Shown piece by piece: positions 1 through 11,076 of a stretch of DNA of 64,000 nucleotides (the stretch's first letter is position 1; every line of letters begins with the position of its first letter). A model generated the notes under the pieces. That model searched no databases, was not told the DNA's origin, and saw only the letters and a list, made by a program, of their open reading frames with translations. Source of the DNA: Flammulina velutipes (taxonomy: Eukaryota; Basidiomycota; Agaricomycetes; Agaricales; Physalacriaceae). Position numbers and translations under genes: made by a program. The stretch is taken from positions 4,422,655 to 4,486,654 of the forward strand of contig CM022368.1 of the NCBI GenBank assembly GCA_011800155.1. The letters run 5' to 3'.

Positions 1-618
1 AGGCCATCTCCTGGATGATAAACGATGCCAGAATTTGATCTACGAGCACCATAGCTTCGTTATCGATGACCAACACTGGTGCTGATGCCCCTGATCGTAA
101 ATATGCCACCGGCCTGTCCATCGCGTCCTCTCTGGTGAGCTTTGGACATCGATGAGGACTCAGCCGAACGCTCGATGGGATTTTCTCTCACCAGTAAACG
201 ATACTCTTGGTCCATTCGCCACACAAACCGTCCGTACACCGTTTCGATGGTTCTGATCACTCTACCAGATGATTAGCGCGCGTCGTCAACAGACAGAAAA
301 CCGCACGTACTTTCCCTCAGCCTGTAATTGTCCTTCCAGGAGCCACTTCTTCGTCCTGATGCTCTTGCCTCCGTTGAGGCTCTTGATCTTTACAACGTTC
401 GGAAGCAGATCCCTATCCTCGATGACGATGATGACCTCTTGCGTCCGTACGTCAAGAACCGTAATCGTTGTCCCATTAACGTGGCTGATCTTGTACGCGG
501 GCTGTCCATCTTGTCGCACCGTCGTGCTGATGACGCTGTTCTTGTCGAAAGCGAGCTCGACGGGTGGCGAAGGGTTGACGAGCGTTACGGAGCTATCGAG
601 AGATGAGTATCCGTTCAT
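1..618 (-). CDS. DUF6593-like fungal protein, 3' end outside window
   Basis: Minus-strand gene starting at 618. Exon 1 (618-311, 102 codons plus 2 nt) opens with MNGYSSLDSS and has an alternating beta pattern. An intron with donor GTACGT at 310 and acceptor TAG at 262 leads in phase to exon 2 (261-192), which encodes IRTIETVYGRFVWRMDQEYR. Further downstream the reading frame near 146-1 encodes RPVAYLRSG and VLVIDNEAMVLVDQILASF. The combination of an ETVYGRFVWRM-like segment followed by a PVAxx stretch and an LVDQIL stretch resembles the DUF6593 family of small beta-rich basidiomycete proteins of unknown function. The junction between exon 2 and the last frame is unresolved: the donor at 191 and acceptor near 132 do not keep phase. 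The C-terminus lies beyond position 1. Family assignment is by eye and moderate. Confidence 0.55.
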
Positions 619-810
619 GGGAGGATGTGTAGATGCTGCGTATTGTGTAGATTAAATGCACATTTCCTTCGTTTGGAGGATTCCCACACTGCCCGCCTGA
701 AGAGTCGAGACCACAGTATCACCTGACGTCGCCGGAGAAACTGCGGACCTTGGTCCAACGATGCTATAGCGCTAGCTCTGCAGTGGTTGGTGCCTTCCAG
801 TAGCGTACAC

Positions 811-1240
811 AGGCGACATGAAGCAGATTTCTCATTCGCTTAGTGAGTCCTACAACGAGAGCGGACATGAGATTGACGAAGATGGCGTGAGAGATCCTGG
901 AAAATAGGCACACGAACGTTCTAGTAGTTCGCACGCCACAAAACTTTCGGAACCGATGTTGGCCTTTGTGCCCAAATGACCGCTCGTGGATTAAGACTAA
1001 CGGCACATAATCGAGGGTCAACAGAGCCATAGCGAAACTCTACATTACTTGTTAGCCTGCTAGTATGCTTGACACGTTTTCCATTCGTTTCGTGAGTCCC
1101 ATCTGGAGAGCGAAAGTGAGCGTGACGTAGACGACATGTATCTCGATCCTGGAAAACTGTTCCGGTACTCAAATGCAGTACAGGAATATTCACACGCCAC
1201 ATAATCCGGAGGTTGGTCTTTATGCCCAAATAGGCGCTCC
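811..1240. repeat. Diverged tandem duplication upstream of the 1.3-kb gene
   Basis: The stretch 811-1005 and the stretch 1075-1240 align in the same orientation. Shared blocks are CATTCG..T.GTGAGTCC, GATCCTGGAAAA, CACACGCCACA and the GTT(G)GxCTTTxTGCCCAAAT block, separated by substitutions and small indels. Both copies contain open minus-strand segments, but none is continuous enough to call a gene. This is an old local duplication of about 170-190 bp, possibly of an exon. Confidence 0.5.
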
Positions 1241-1255
1241 CGGCGGAGGAAGGAG

Positions 1256-1263
1256 TATAAAAG
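1256..1263 (+). promoter_or_regulatory. TATA box of the 1345 gene
   Basis: TATAAAAG lies 82 bp before the ATG at 1345, a normal distance for a TATA-type fungal promoter with a short, pyrimidine-rich leader (CTTCTCGATTCC follows). Confidence 0.5.
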
Positions 1264-1344
1264 CTGAACGAAGTTTCCGTTCCATCCATCAAACGCCATA
1301 CACTCTTCTCGATTCCATATCACTTACTTCGCGTTGCTCGCATT

Positions 1345-2704
1345 ATGCCCCTTGCCAGTGAGCAAGACAGACTCCGAGGCCGCATTCCGGCTAGTAATTT
1401 CAACAGAGGAGGCTCGGACTCTGAGTCTGAGGATCCAATTTATGAGGAAAAGGATGCCCTCGCCATTGTCTCATCATCAAGTCCCAATGTGGCGTCTCCG
1501 TCGCCCAAACCTCCAATCAAAGCCCAACCAGAACCAGCTCTGCCGCTCAGTTCTGGGACCTTCGGAAAGGATGACACAATTCACGGTACATTTCTCATTC
1601 TTTCTGCGCTTTCATTCACTTACTTTGATTTTGCAGGAAAGTATACCTTCGAGGATGATCAGGGCCATGGCGATGTTTCCGTCGGTCTCAAATTGACGGT
1701 TCAACTATGCGCAAAGGGATGGTCATTATCCCAAGGCGATTTCGTCGATCTGAATCATCGCCTTTTCGCTCCAGACGGATACCTCGCAAAGGCAAACAAG
1801 AAAGTTAGAACCATTGTGCTATATACGTTTAGGTTCTACGATCTTGATTCATTCAAGGAATTCTGTTACCTTATGCGAGAACTACCTAGTATAACCCACT
1901 TCAGCCTGTACGGCATCCTTCTTTCCATCTCGGAAGAGGATCAGATAGCGCTTAAATCTGATTTCCAACTTTCGCCAGAAAAGCCACAATTGCAGCGTCT
2001 AAACATCGAGGGACCGTTCTCAGGCGCATCCATTTCTCCTTGCCACGTGGAATTATTCTGCAATCTCACACAACTGACAACTCTCATTCTTGTGAATACT
2101 ACTCCTTCGCATATGCGCCACTCCGCCATCCACATGTCGGATGAGCTCATCTCAACTCTCACTTGCGGCCCGATGACAATATTATGGCTCGCAGGTGTCC
2201 ATCCATACTGGGACATATATTGTGTAAGCCAATCCATCTATACATGACATATGCTTAATCGAGTCCTTAGCCAGTTGCTTCATCTACGTCTGAAGCCCCC
2301 CTAGATTTCGCCATTCTACTCGATCTAGGGTCCGTCGTAGAAGCCACAGAGCAAGTCAGTTTTGCTACAGCCATGATCGAAGCAGATGACCATTTTCGCA
2401 TTCGCACGTTACCCTCGATGTCAAGGTTCCTGCAATTGTTGGTCCATTTGCGCGTGGATCTCAGACAAAGGAGGATGTCGATAAAATCGAGGAGTTCTAT
2501 GTTAAACTATCCGTTTTCAGAGAGAGATTGCTAACAAACCTCGAGGAAAGACTAAATTCAAGAACCATCCGACCATTTACGTTCAAATATCGGCCGCCTA
2601 GGGCAGAAGAACATCCAATCCGGAAACTCATTCAGGAAATCGGGAACCTGGACGGAGCCAGTGACGGACGCATTGTTATAGAAGCTCTTCGTGATATCTG
2701 GTAA
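1345..2704 (+). CDS. Hypothetical protein with acidic, Ser/Pro-rich N-terminus
   Basis: Starts MPLASEQDRLRGRIPAS, then a disordered Ser/Asp/Glu and Pro-rich stretch (SDSESEDPIYEEKD, SPSPKPPIKAQPEP). Intron 1 runs from GGTACATTTC (about 1587) to TTTTGCAG (about 1637); exon 2 has regularly spaced leucines (LQRLNIEGPF, LFCNLTQLTTLILVNTTP) like the leucine-rich repeats of fungal F-box-type proteins. A second intron probably starts GTAAGCC near 2224 and ends TCCTTAG near 2271. Coding then continues in DFAILLDLGSVVEATEQ and ends LIQEIGNLDGASDGRIVIEA to the TAA at 2702. Around 2405-2415 the frame changes by one base with no intron, so this copy may carry a frameshift. No catalytic motif seen; function unknown. 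Confidence 0.5.
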
Positions 2705-4174
2705 AGTCCTGTCAAGTTATCTTGTCTGCTAGCGTGCGTAGTTAGTGCGTTGTATCAAATAGAAAGCATAGGATAAGACACGAAGCGCAAGGACTAGTGA
2801 GGAAAGTATGATATACGCCCGCATGGAGGATTCGACCGAACAATATCGAACAAGAAGAAAATAGATGCTGTTCCATGATGAGAGCGAAAAATTAAAATAG
2901 TGGTTTCACCCTCAAGTTACAGGAAGAACAGACAACGAACGAGTAGAACGGCTACACCAATCTGCAGGAGGCGCGCATATAGCGGCACCGATAGATCTTC
3001 AGATTCATGGCGAGTGGCTCCAAAAGACTGCATCCCAGCGAAGGGTGATTCCGGATGCACGTAGCCGCCATGGTAGATGCTCTGATAACGCGAGGCAACG
3101 GAATCTGGTCATGTTCAATAAGGCTTGAGTTGAGAAGCGTGAGACGTACTGCTCCGAACACCTGATCTACCGAACCCGAGGCATCGCACGAGCCAGCGAA
3201 GAATTTCGCCGGGAAACCAGATAAGAATGCCACAGAGCTTGACGGGCCACGTGAAGGCAGTTAGGTGGCACAACAGGAAGACGCATCCCGATATGTAGGC
3301 GAATGAGTACACTTTGGCTAGAGGGAACATCAGGATTAAAACACGACACACGTCGTACAGCTGTACGTACCAACGAAATCGTTGAAGATCAACCCATTCT
3401 CCAGTACTGAGAGTAGGCCACGCCAGGTAGGCACTTGGACGAAAAACGTGGAGACGGGGAGGTACTTGAGAGACGAGGAGCCATGGTAGCCTCTTGCTTG
3501 CAACGAGGAGGTGGTGGTACGAACGAAAGCTGCGAGACGGTGTTTTGCGTCGTGGTTGAGGCGTGGGATGAAGATAGACACCGCATTCGTTACGGCGTAT
3601 CGAATCTGCACATCTCGCAGTCGCAAAAGGTGGTTCTACATATGCGTCAGGCAAAGTAGATGAGAGATGCTTTCAACGCACTAGAAAGAACGCGACCCAA
3701 GCAGACGCGCTAACCACGTAGCAGGAGAAACTTGAGCGTTCGTCGACGAATGTTCAGTCCTTTCCATTCTAGATAGCGATGGTCATTGAGAGCAGACGAA
3801 GGGAGCGACGTGGTGGAACGAAAGCAAGATGGGGAAGATTACGTAACATGGCTGATGGGCCCAAAATGGCAGTGAACGCCAGTGGCGATTGCTGAGTGGC
3901 ACTATGCTGAGCGCGTAAATGTGGACTTCTAGTAGAAAGGGTGAAAATGATATATAGTAGAGACAATGGATCATGTCGTCGATTGCGAAACTGCTTGGAC
4001 CTCTTTGGAATAATGTCGCGAACACCATGCCTCGTTTCAACAATCATACGTTTCACAATTCCGTACAAGTGCATTTCAACTCGTGATCGGGTTATCCTGC
4101 AACAAAAGGGCGTTTCGTCTTGCCATTGTTTGTCGTTACGCGTTGGTAGCTCCATTGTACATTTCCCACAGGCA
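2705..4174. other. No intact gene; first copy of a duplicated membrane-protein-like relic
   Basis: Between the 1.3-kb gene and the kinase promoter. From about 3100 to 3950 the sequence aligns in the same direction with 8570-9290. On the minus strand it contains a hydrophobic segment (FPLAKVYSFAYISGCVFLLC, near 3270-3340) whose counterpart in the other copy reads FPLANYYAFGYISG. Frames are interrupted and I see no complete coding structure. It is probably the remains of a duplicated membrane-protein gene. Confidence 0.35.
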
Positions 4175-4322
4175 TATAAAACCAAGTACTTGGACACTTT
4201 CGTGCTCGTCCACTCTTTCTGCCCGTATCATTTGGACCTCCGGTTGCACAGAGATCCAAATAAATGTACGTAGATAACCACATTGCTTCTCTCCCGGCAT
4301 ACTGACCAAACATCATAGCCAG
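4175..4322 (+). promoter_or_regulatory. TATA box and 5' UTR intron of the FunK1 kinase gene
   Basis: TATAAAAC at 4175 is followed about 90 bp later by a donor GTACGT at 4268 and by an acceptor ...CATAGCCAG ending at 4322, directly before the ATG at 4323. This arrangement fits an intron in the 5' untranslated leader and supports 4323 as the start codon. Confidence 0.45.
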
Positions 4323-6593
4323 ATGCAGCCCTATATCGTACCCGCTACTATTTTTTTGGACAGATACGTCCCAAATCGAACACACAGAGGACCCGCGGAC
4401 AATATCTTTCACCATGTTCTCAATGTCGATAAATACGAAGGACCCTGGGTCAACCACGGAAGAATCCATCTGAATAATTTTGTGAGTCTTTCTTCAAAAG
4501 GCATTTTCTTTTCGTGATCTGATCATCTGTAGATGACCACGCTGGAAAAGGAATATCCGGAACTAAATCTGCTCTACAAGTCCCACGACAGTAAGACCAA
4601 GGATCGTAATGCACCTACCGTGAGCGGAGGTATCTACCTCAAGTCCCACGACACTCCCAACGGGAATGAAGACATTTGCATGCCTATCGAGGTCCAGATC
4701 TACGAGGTAGATGATTCTTGGAAGTCATCTATCCTAACATTCGAGTCGCAATGCAGCAGCTGCCCAGTTAGTAGCGAGAACGAGAAAGACATGTTAACAC
4801 AAACAACTGTTCACTTGGCGCAGAGTGTTATGAAGCAGGTCAGTGCAACATATACTTTCTTTTCGCCCTCACTACTAATTGATGGCATACATACAGCATC
4901 GTCTTCATGTTTATCTCCTTCACCTCGGCCACGATGGTGCCCGTATCATTCGCTTTGAACGTTCAGGTACCCTCGTCACCGAAATTATATCATACGACAC
5001 CGAGGGACATCTCCTACTCGAATGGCTGTTGGCCTTTCATGCAATGTCACCCACAGACCAGGGCTTCGACCCTACAATTCGGCGCCTTCACGACACACCA
5101 GGTCACGGAGACGCAACATTGATCAACCTTGCCCGAGAGAAACTCACACCGTTTGCATTGGCCGCCAACATCGACAAGGAACTGCTGGACCGTCCCGTTT
5201 ATGAAGTGACTGTTTTCTCGGATATCGACGGGGAAGACCCCCATCACGTTCTTATCTGGTTCCCTTTTTTCGAAGCTGCGTCTATAGCTGGGAGAGGCTC
5301 GTACGTGTTCCCTTGCTATGATAAGGGCACGAACAAAGTATGTCTATTGAAGGGCAGCTGGCGCGAGTCTGAATTCGACAAAGAATGGGAGACTATTCGC
5401 GAGCTCAATACCGCTGGCGTACCTCACGTTCCTACCCTCATCTGCGCTGGCGAGCTTCCTGGTCAGAGAACTACAATCCAAGACCTTGTCGACGCTGAGT
5501 GGTGTATGAAGTTCAGCAACACGGAGCCTGTTCGGGAACGGCATCACCAACGGCAGCTCTACAAGGAAGTTGGGCGTCCCCTCAACACAATAAAATCATC
5601 CCGGGAACTTGTAGGGACAATGTATCATGCCTTTGTCGGTGCGTTTTCATTCTTTTCGAGTCATTTGTGATATTGACATGATTACAGGCCACCAATATGC
5701 ATACACTCAGTGCGACATATTGCATCGGGATATCAGCATAGGAAATATCATCATCATTGACTGGAAGCTCCTCCGAGCTGTCAACGACGAGCAAGAACCT
5801 GAGCTCGGTGATCCGAAACCTTGTCCGCAATGGTGTTCACCAGAAGTGGAGCTAGGTGGTGACCTTCAGCATATTGAAGGTCTCCTCATTGATTGGGATT
5901 TGGCACGGAAGCACGGGAGGTCGGTGGGCCGACAGAATGGACAGGTTGTGAGTTTCATGACTCTCCTTTTCTTTTCTGAGTTCTGACTATGCATAGGGTA
6001 CTTGGCAATTCATGGCTTCCCGCATCTGCCACGACGACACCATTACACAATCCGTTGAAGACGACATGGAGTCGTTTTTGTATGTTGCCCTCTACGCCGG
6101 TTTGCACCATCTGTCCTACTCGGTTCCTCCGATGGAGGTTTGGTTGATGAGAGGCAATGTTGACCAGCTGCTTAACGGCGCATACATTAACGACGGGAGG
6201 GTCACAGGAAGTTGGGACAAGCGGAACATGCTGCAACTCGGGCTTGAATATTTTGCCTCTGGGTTTCATTTTGATTCACTAGGTCTCAATAGATGGGTTG
6301 AATTCATCATAGCACGGTACGTGGAGTGGTACCAGATCTTATACCCACGCGTGAACTTCGGTGTCACGGGTTCCATCGAAGTCCAAGTTCACGAGCACAC
6401 CAGCATCCGTCGACATTTTGAAGCCCTCTTGCCGGAAGAGGAGAACTGGACTTGCGATGACGTAGCAACAAGCCGCAGTTCTGTGACAAACGACGAGTCT
6501 GCCAATGGTGCGCCCAAGCATTCAAAGCGGGGCATTAGTCAAGTGCATAACGTTGCAGGAGAACCTCTCGGGACGAAGAAAGCACGTACATAG
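4323..6593 (+). CDS. FunK1-type fungal protein kinase
   Basis: Five exons, all in phase: 4323-4481, 4533-4838, 4897-5638, 5688-5947, 5997-6593, giving 687 codons. Introns are about 50-60 nt with donors GTGAGT, GTCAGT, GTGCGT, GTGAGT. The C-terminal half carries kinase signatures. The catalytic loop is ILHRDISIGNIII (His415, Arg416, Asp417, Asn422), followed by an insert and then LLIDWDLA (Asp471 in the metal-binding DFG position, here DWD) and GTWQFMA at residue 490. This HRD...N / D-x-D-LA / GTxxFMA pattern with a long divergent N-lobe is that of the FunK1 family, expanded in Agaricomycetes. All visible catalytic residues are present, so it may be active as a Ser/Thr kinase, substrates unknown. 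The tail is basic (KKART) with a Ser-rich segment, possibly nuclear. Confidence 0.85.
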
Positions 6594-7165
6594 TTTTGGA
6601 CTGTTCAAACGTTATACCCTATACATTTATTTATTGTTCCGAGATATGACAGTGTACATAGTGTTATTAAGTAGTTTCATACACATACACTTGCGAACGA
6701 TAGTAAAACAATACTTGAACCATAGGCGTAGGTCTGGTATTGCCAAGTGCACGTAAAGATGTGAAAGTCCTTCGATAGCGTATGATGCTGCAACACTAGG
6801 CAGCTCTGCGAAGGATGGGATCTTGACGCCACATCTACATGGTGGTCATGAAACGCACACATGCACGATTTCCGGACGATTGGGAGACGTGGGCAAGAGA
6901 CGGGCAGACTCATGGGCGTCTTCCACGTTGTGTTGCATATGACAACGTCGCAGAAGGGCAACACCGAGCGATACGTGGTGAACATGTCGTCGATTGAGGC
7001 TACGAGAGTCGAGTCTCAATCGATGCGAGATTCGAAACCTACATCCAGATCCGGGGGACTACCCAGCGTCGAAGTACGATCCACTAGGCATGAACCGACT
7101 AGGTGGGAGATGGCTAATTCCCCAGTATCCCAAACCGCCTTGAACTTGTCGAAACCGCCAATGCC

Positions 7166-8245
7166 CTATCCGCATACCCAATATCCAGTTAACTCCCCTT
7201 TTGCGCCAAATCCGACGCCTCCTGATGGCCCTTTAATCCCTAATTCAAGACAGATCGAGACTGGAATCCCCAGCCCCAGCGTGTTGACAAGATTCTGATG
7301 TTGATACAGCTCCAGCGGAATGTGAGCCAGCCCTTCGTGCACGACGCTGACTGGCCTATCCGGATAGGCAACGTTACTGAATTCATCGAAACGCTCCCGA
7401 TAGCCTTTCGCCAGCTGTACGTACAGCGTCGGGCGGTCAAAGGGCAAAGTCCGTGACCAACGGCCATACACGTTCGGTCTCTTCAAGTAACGAAACACCC
7501 TGCTGTAGGAGTTAGCGATCAGAGGTATCAGTAAAAGTGTTTCCCAAGGCCTGAAGGCGGAGTGTTCCTTAGGGAAGTCTTCATGTGAGGAGTGTTTGAG
7601 GAGAAGCTGCATCCGCGGGGAAAGCTTCATAGACTCCACCGAAGCCGTTTCGTCCATCTTGGAAGTGAGCAAGGATTGGGCATCGCAAATACGCGCTACA
7701 ATGCGGAGAAGGGAAATGGGTCGCATTTTATGGCGTAAAGTACAGTGCTGTCGAGGGGCAGTCAAACGATTCCCGGTATCGACTTTGAAACTAGTATGTG
7801 ATCCATCGATTTGATGTCTCCTGCGTCACTGCCGTCTAGAACACTGTTCAGTTTGTAGTCAACGATGGAGCATATAAACCGACTTACTCAAGTTGAGCGT
7901 GTGTGGTTTTCGCGAGACGAAATCTTGAGAAACACTTTGCGGATGATGCGGGGCCGCGTCGAAGACGACCTGCGCTGCCGATGTATCGTCGTCTTCCAGA
8001 ACGACGTCCAGTTTGATTGCTGGGAGGTTGTTAGAATATAGGATACAGCCTGAAACGAGTTCTGCCTGCCTGTGCGCGCACTGGTATACAGACCGTCCAT
8101 AGCAAGATAGCCTGAGCCCAGCTTCCGATGATCGTGTTCTTCATAGACGACAAGAGTTAGCAGTTCTGCTAGAGAGGGGTTGAGAAATAGCTTGAGTGGA
8201 CACGTGAAGAATACGCACACAGTCGTGTATAGTGTTGTCATTGCC
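7166..8245 (-). CDS. Hypothetical protein, exon structure uncertain
   Basis: The terminal exon (about 7740-7166) encodes a continuous protein-like stretch with SYSRVFRYLKRPNVYGRWSR, FDRPTLYVQLAKGYRERFDE and LYQHQNLVNTLGLGIPVSI, ending WVCG. Upstream on the same strand, 8110-7900 contains CAHRQAELVSGCILYSNN and IKLDVVLEDDDTSAAQVVFD followed by a donor GTAAGT near 7889. A methionine with a possible signal-type hydrophobic run (MKNTIIGSWAQAILLWTVCI) lies at about 8148 but is in another frame. I could not find one phase-consistent gene model, and the opposite strand also has a long open frame (6861-7298). No family recognised; it could be a decayed gene. Confidence 0.3.
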
Positions 8246-8249
8246 CATT

Positions 8250-10130
8250 CGTCACCACTTTATATCTCGGCGGGTGCTCTAGCCAGCGTGTTCCCCCTGG
8301 TGAAGATTCTCGACGAAGCGCCTCATTGTGCCAGGTAATGGAGGAGATCTAACGCTGTCCGTCAGATATGAGTGCTAACGCGATGGCAGATCCAACCTTG
8401 AGAAATCAAAGGTATCCTTCTAGTAAGGTCATGTTAGCTTTTTGTGGAAGGGAAGAAAAGACGGAGGACACACCAGTTGCTCACGACGGTTCGGGATCAA
8501 ATAAGACGGACACGTCTTGGATGTTGGGCGCCTTGACCCGGGTTGGTTGGAGTCCGAAACGGGATCGTATAGATCTTCTTCGAAACGTTGCGCGACGCGG
8601 TTCTTGCGTTCAAACGAGCCAGCGGGAAGTTGAGGAAATTCGTGGGGCTTCCGGATATGTAGCCGAATGCATAGTAGTTGGCTAGAGGAAATATCAGAAT
8701 ATGGACACAGCGCACATCGAACAGATTGCCATACCAGCAAAACGTTGAAGATTCATCCGTTCTTCAGCATCGTGAACAAGCTGCGCAATGTAGGCGCCTG
8801 GACTCAGAACGAAAGAATGGGAAGCTAGTGCCGAGATGCTGTAGGAGATGTGGTCGCCTCTTGAGCTAGGAGGTGGTCGTTAGACGAACGAAAAATGTTG
8901 AATGCCGTTTTATGCCCTGGGTTGAGGCATGGGATGATGATAGACGCGCCGCAATGGTTACGTCGTATCGCAAGCTACCCACGCATAGTCGGCGCAAGGT
9001 CCTATGCAATGAATAAGTCAGTGGAGGTGGATGTCAGATGTCTTCTACGTACTAGCAAGACTGCGACCCGAGTCGACGAAGTGCGATGCCATGGAATACC
9101 TCATGCGAGTCCTGCCTTCCCTTTTCCCGTCGTAATATCGATGGGTATCAAAAAGCAGAGATGGTGGCACGAAAGCAAGCTGCGGATGATTATGTAACTT
9201 CGCCCACAATTCTCCGATTGACAATGGCCCGAAATGGCATTGAACGCCAGTGGCGACTATTGAGTACCGGGTGCGCAGGTGTGAGCCTCTGGGTATGGAA
9301 AAGGAATGTAACCAATGTAAGGGAGCCAGTATCGCGAATTAGACGTCGATGCTCAATTTTATGTTCTTGGGATCTCCGAGTCTGGAACACGAACCTCTGC
9401 TATCCACATGACCTCCAAGCAGAAATTTTGAATTGAAAGGGAAGTAGTGTACTCCTTCAACGGAGAAGAAACGCCCTGTTTTCCTCACGTCTGTCAAAGC
9501 CGATGACCTTCGACCAGGTCGGGGCCTCGTCTACATCGCCTCATCGCCGGTGCCTCATCTCTCGAGCTATGCAATCTGTTGAAGACGAGAACCATCAGTC
9601 TAACCGTGCGGTGTCATTTCTATCGTCTCTTCCAGGTCTGTGGTGCAGTTCGATGTTGTATCACGCGGATATAGAAATCGTGTTCATACCAGTGCCGAGT
9701 AAGTGAACACTTGTTTGTAATGCGCTACGTTCTAGAGTGGCTGGCGATGCTTTTAACTTGAAACATTGGCAACTACTAAAGGTTCGCTTGGCTGTGTGAT
9801 GAAAATCTGAGACTGCTAGCGAGTAACTCGACATTTCGCTTGACCACACTCTAGCTCAAACGCCAAATATGTATTTGGTGGCGTACACCGCAGGGCTGAA
9901 AGTAATGGGCACGCGTGCGATGCACTGAGTGGCCATCATATTCATTGTCGCGCCTCGCTGAATCTGGTAGTGGAAGAATGCGAGGTTTGTATCGAGAACA
10001 CACATATCAGTAATTATATGGCTCAGCGTTGACAACGGTGGTATGAGCTGTGGCCAGTCCCGGAAGTCTTCGAAGCTAATGGGTAGCAACTGGGTCACTG
10101 GCGTCGAATATCCTGTACTCTGACATTCGA
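8250..10130. other. No recognisable gene; second copy of the duplicated relic
   Basis: About 8570-9290 is the second, diverged copy of the 3100-3950 sequence. Shared blocks include GCCTCTTG near 8853, TGGGTTGAGGCATGGGATGA, and CGAAAGCAAG followed by AACGCCAGTGGCGA. Minus-strand hydrophobic coding fragments are present (FPLANYYAFGYISG), but stops and frame changes interrupt them. The rest, 9300-10130, shows only short overlapping frames on both strands with no splice-consistent gene. Confidence 0.35.
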
Positions 10131-10131
10131 A

Positions 10132-10140
10132 TATAAAATA
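10132..10140 (+). promoter_or_regulatory. TATA box of the M35 protease gene
   Basis: TATAAAATA lies 43 bp before the ATG at 10175, with CTTCTAGAATCATC between. A very similar arrangement, TATAAAATC about 50 bp before an ATG, occurs at 11591/11641. Confidence 0.5.
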
Positions 10141-10174
10141 CGAGAGACGCTGGCTTCTAGAATCATCAAACAAA

Positions 10175-11076
10175 ATGTCTTTCCATATTGTTTCCAGAAG
10201 CCTTCTCATTAGCGCCGCTTGCATGCTGGTCATGCACGCCTACGCCACACCGACCCCGAACAACGACAGCCGGTCATCCGTATCGGTAAAAGGTGAAATT
10301 TGTCCCATTTCTTCGAGATTACTGTCTCAACGTCGTCGTCGCAGTCCCCTCAAATGTAACGGCCGGTGCAGAAGAGGGAGTACCTGCTACGAACGAAAAA
10401 CGTACAACGGTTTCAACCGAAGAGTGCTCCGAAGAACAGATAGCTATTATCGAGCTCTCTGCTGCAGCCGCGGATGCGTACGCTGCCGAGTCGTATGAGT
10501 GAGTATGGATTCTCGTTCTCAAGCGCGAGACGTTGACGTACTACATTCATAGTTATATGAAGCATAGTCATGGCGAGCATGCTCGATACGTATGGTGGTT
10601 CGGACCATGGAGTCAACGGAGACAGCCCCCCAACGAAGAAGAGCGTGTTAGGACGCATGTTAAGAATGCGTACAAGGCTATGACGGCGCGTTCGTTCGTC
10701 TCGGGATACACGTATGACTGCGATTGCGAGTTCGAGGTGATTGCGTTCGTCGACGGCGCGAGGTACGTCCTTTCTCCCATATCAGCTTGTGCGTCCTATT
10801 TACATGCGGGGCAGGTACAACCAACGTCCGAGACCGGTGATCAACCTCTGCAATAGATTCTGGGGCGAAAACGTCCCCAATTCCGGGCATAATTCCCGCG
10901 CAGGCACATTGATCCACGAAGCGTCTCATTTTCATGACGTTGCAAGGTCAGAGGATCATGACGGATATCGCGATATGGCCGGGACCCATGCGTTGGCTTT
11001 GTACTACCCAGAGGTGGCAGCGCAAAGTGCTAATAACTATAGATTCTTCTCAGAGAACAGAGATAATTTGGATTAG
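10175..11076 (+). CDS. Secreted M35 (aspzincin) metalloprotease, peptidyl-Lys endopeptidase-like
   Basis: Four in-phase exons: 10175-10292, 10345-10498, 10553-10762, 10815-11076, giving 247 codons. The N-terminus SRSLLISAACMLVMHAYATP is a secretion signal, followed by a short propeptide. The mature part has RYVWWFG, matching the (T)RYxxWFG block of peptidyl-Lys metalloendopeptidases. The zinc site is GTLIHEASHF (His195, Glu196, His199), and NNYRFFSENRD near the end matches the N(A)DNxxxFSEN block. In the family the third ligand is Asp in a GTxDxxYG motif; here the region reads RSEDHDGYRD, so the Asp spacing and the following Gly differ. Likely role: zinc endopeptidase acting outside the cell on protein substrates. 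Length and exon phases suggest an intact gene, but activity is uncertain because of the altered Asp motif. Confidence 0.85.

Noticed and set aside
269..655. Plus-strand frames of 128 and 92 codons
   Set aside because: They are antisense to the exon of the DUF6593-like gene, which has in-phase introns and a family-like pattern.
9856..10233. Minus-strand frame of 125 codons as a gene
   Set aside because: It covers the TATA box, start codon and signal-peptide exon of the well-supported M35 gene on the other strand, and shows no splice partners or motifs.
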